A stretch of 8,103 nt of DNA from assembly GCA_005879095.1 (NCBI GenBank), contig VBLM01000052.1, positions 1-8,103 on the forward strand, written 5' to 3'. How positions within the stretch are numbered: position 1 is the stretch's first letter; each line of letters opens with the position of its first letter. A program made the position numbers and the translations under genes. Under the pieces are notes generated by a model. The model saw nothing but the letters and a program-made list of their open reading frames with translations. It made no database searches and was not told the origin of the DNA. Origin of the DNA: Deltaproteobacteria bacterium (GTDB taxonomy: Bacteria > Myxococcota > Myxococcia > Myxococcales > 40CM-4-68-19). Below, piece after piece: positions 6,612 to 8,103 of the stretch.

Positions 6612-8103
<1,492 letters not shown>

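Overview
The window is about two-thirds G+C, densely coding on both strands, with short intergenic gaps and several ATGA start/stop overlaps. The gene set (E. coli-type membrane PlsB, archaeal-type class I aldolase, GroEL, several uncharacterised envelope proteins) fits a member of the Myxococcota/former Deltaproteobacteria, perhaps uncultured. That assignment is an inference from composition and protein style; no marker in the window settles it. No RNA gene, CRISPR array, insertion sequence or attachment site was seen, and no gap exceeds 80 bases.

Layout. (1) Positions 2-2005, plus strand: the 3' end of a QueD/6-pyruvoyl-tetrahydropterin-synthase-like gene, then a small cysteine-rich lipoprotein, a membrane-anchored protein with two beta-sandwich-like repeats, and a small outer-membrane beta-barrel-like protein. 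The first three are joined by ATGA overlaps, so this looks like one operon whose last three products sit in the envelope. (2) Positions 2006-6598, minus strand, transcribed right to left: a secreted cupredoxin-like protein with an amicyanin-type copper site and a carboxypeptidase-regulatory-like tail, a 129-residue unknown protein, the glycerol-3-phosphate acyltransferase PlsB, and a class I fructose-bisphosphate aldolase. The last gene of block 1 and the aldolase converge with stop codons that touch. (3) Positions 6672-8103, plus strand: a 3'-truncated groEL, divergent from block 2 across a 73-bp gap that holds a good sigma-70-like promoter and a strong ribosome binding site. No groES lies beside its start.

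The most unusual item is the groEL gene. The reading frame is intact and very GroEL-like, and it keeps the ATPase aspartates and the apical substrate/GroES-binding residues. Relative to E. coli GroEL it lacks two in-frame blocks: a net 17 residues after Q146 and a net 20 residues after the residue matching D361. Both fall in or next to the intermediate domain and the upper hinge, and remove the equivalents of I150-D155 and the G374-G375 hinge. This is either a non-canonical chaperonin paralogue or a sequence artefact, and it deserves checking first.

How the genes may work together (inference): block 2 combines envelope copper chemistry with phospholipid synthesis and triose-phosphate metabolism. 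The aldolase yields dihydroxyacetone phosphate, the precursor of the glycerol-3-phosphate that PlsB acylates. Block 1 looks like an uncharacterised envelope module downstream of a pterin/queuosine-pathway gene.
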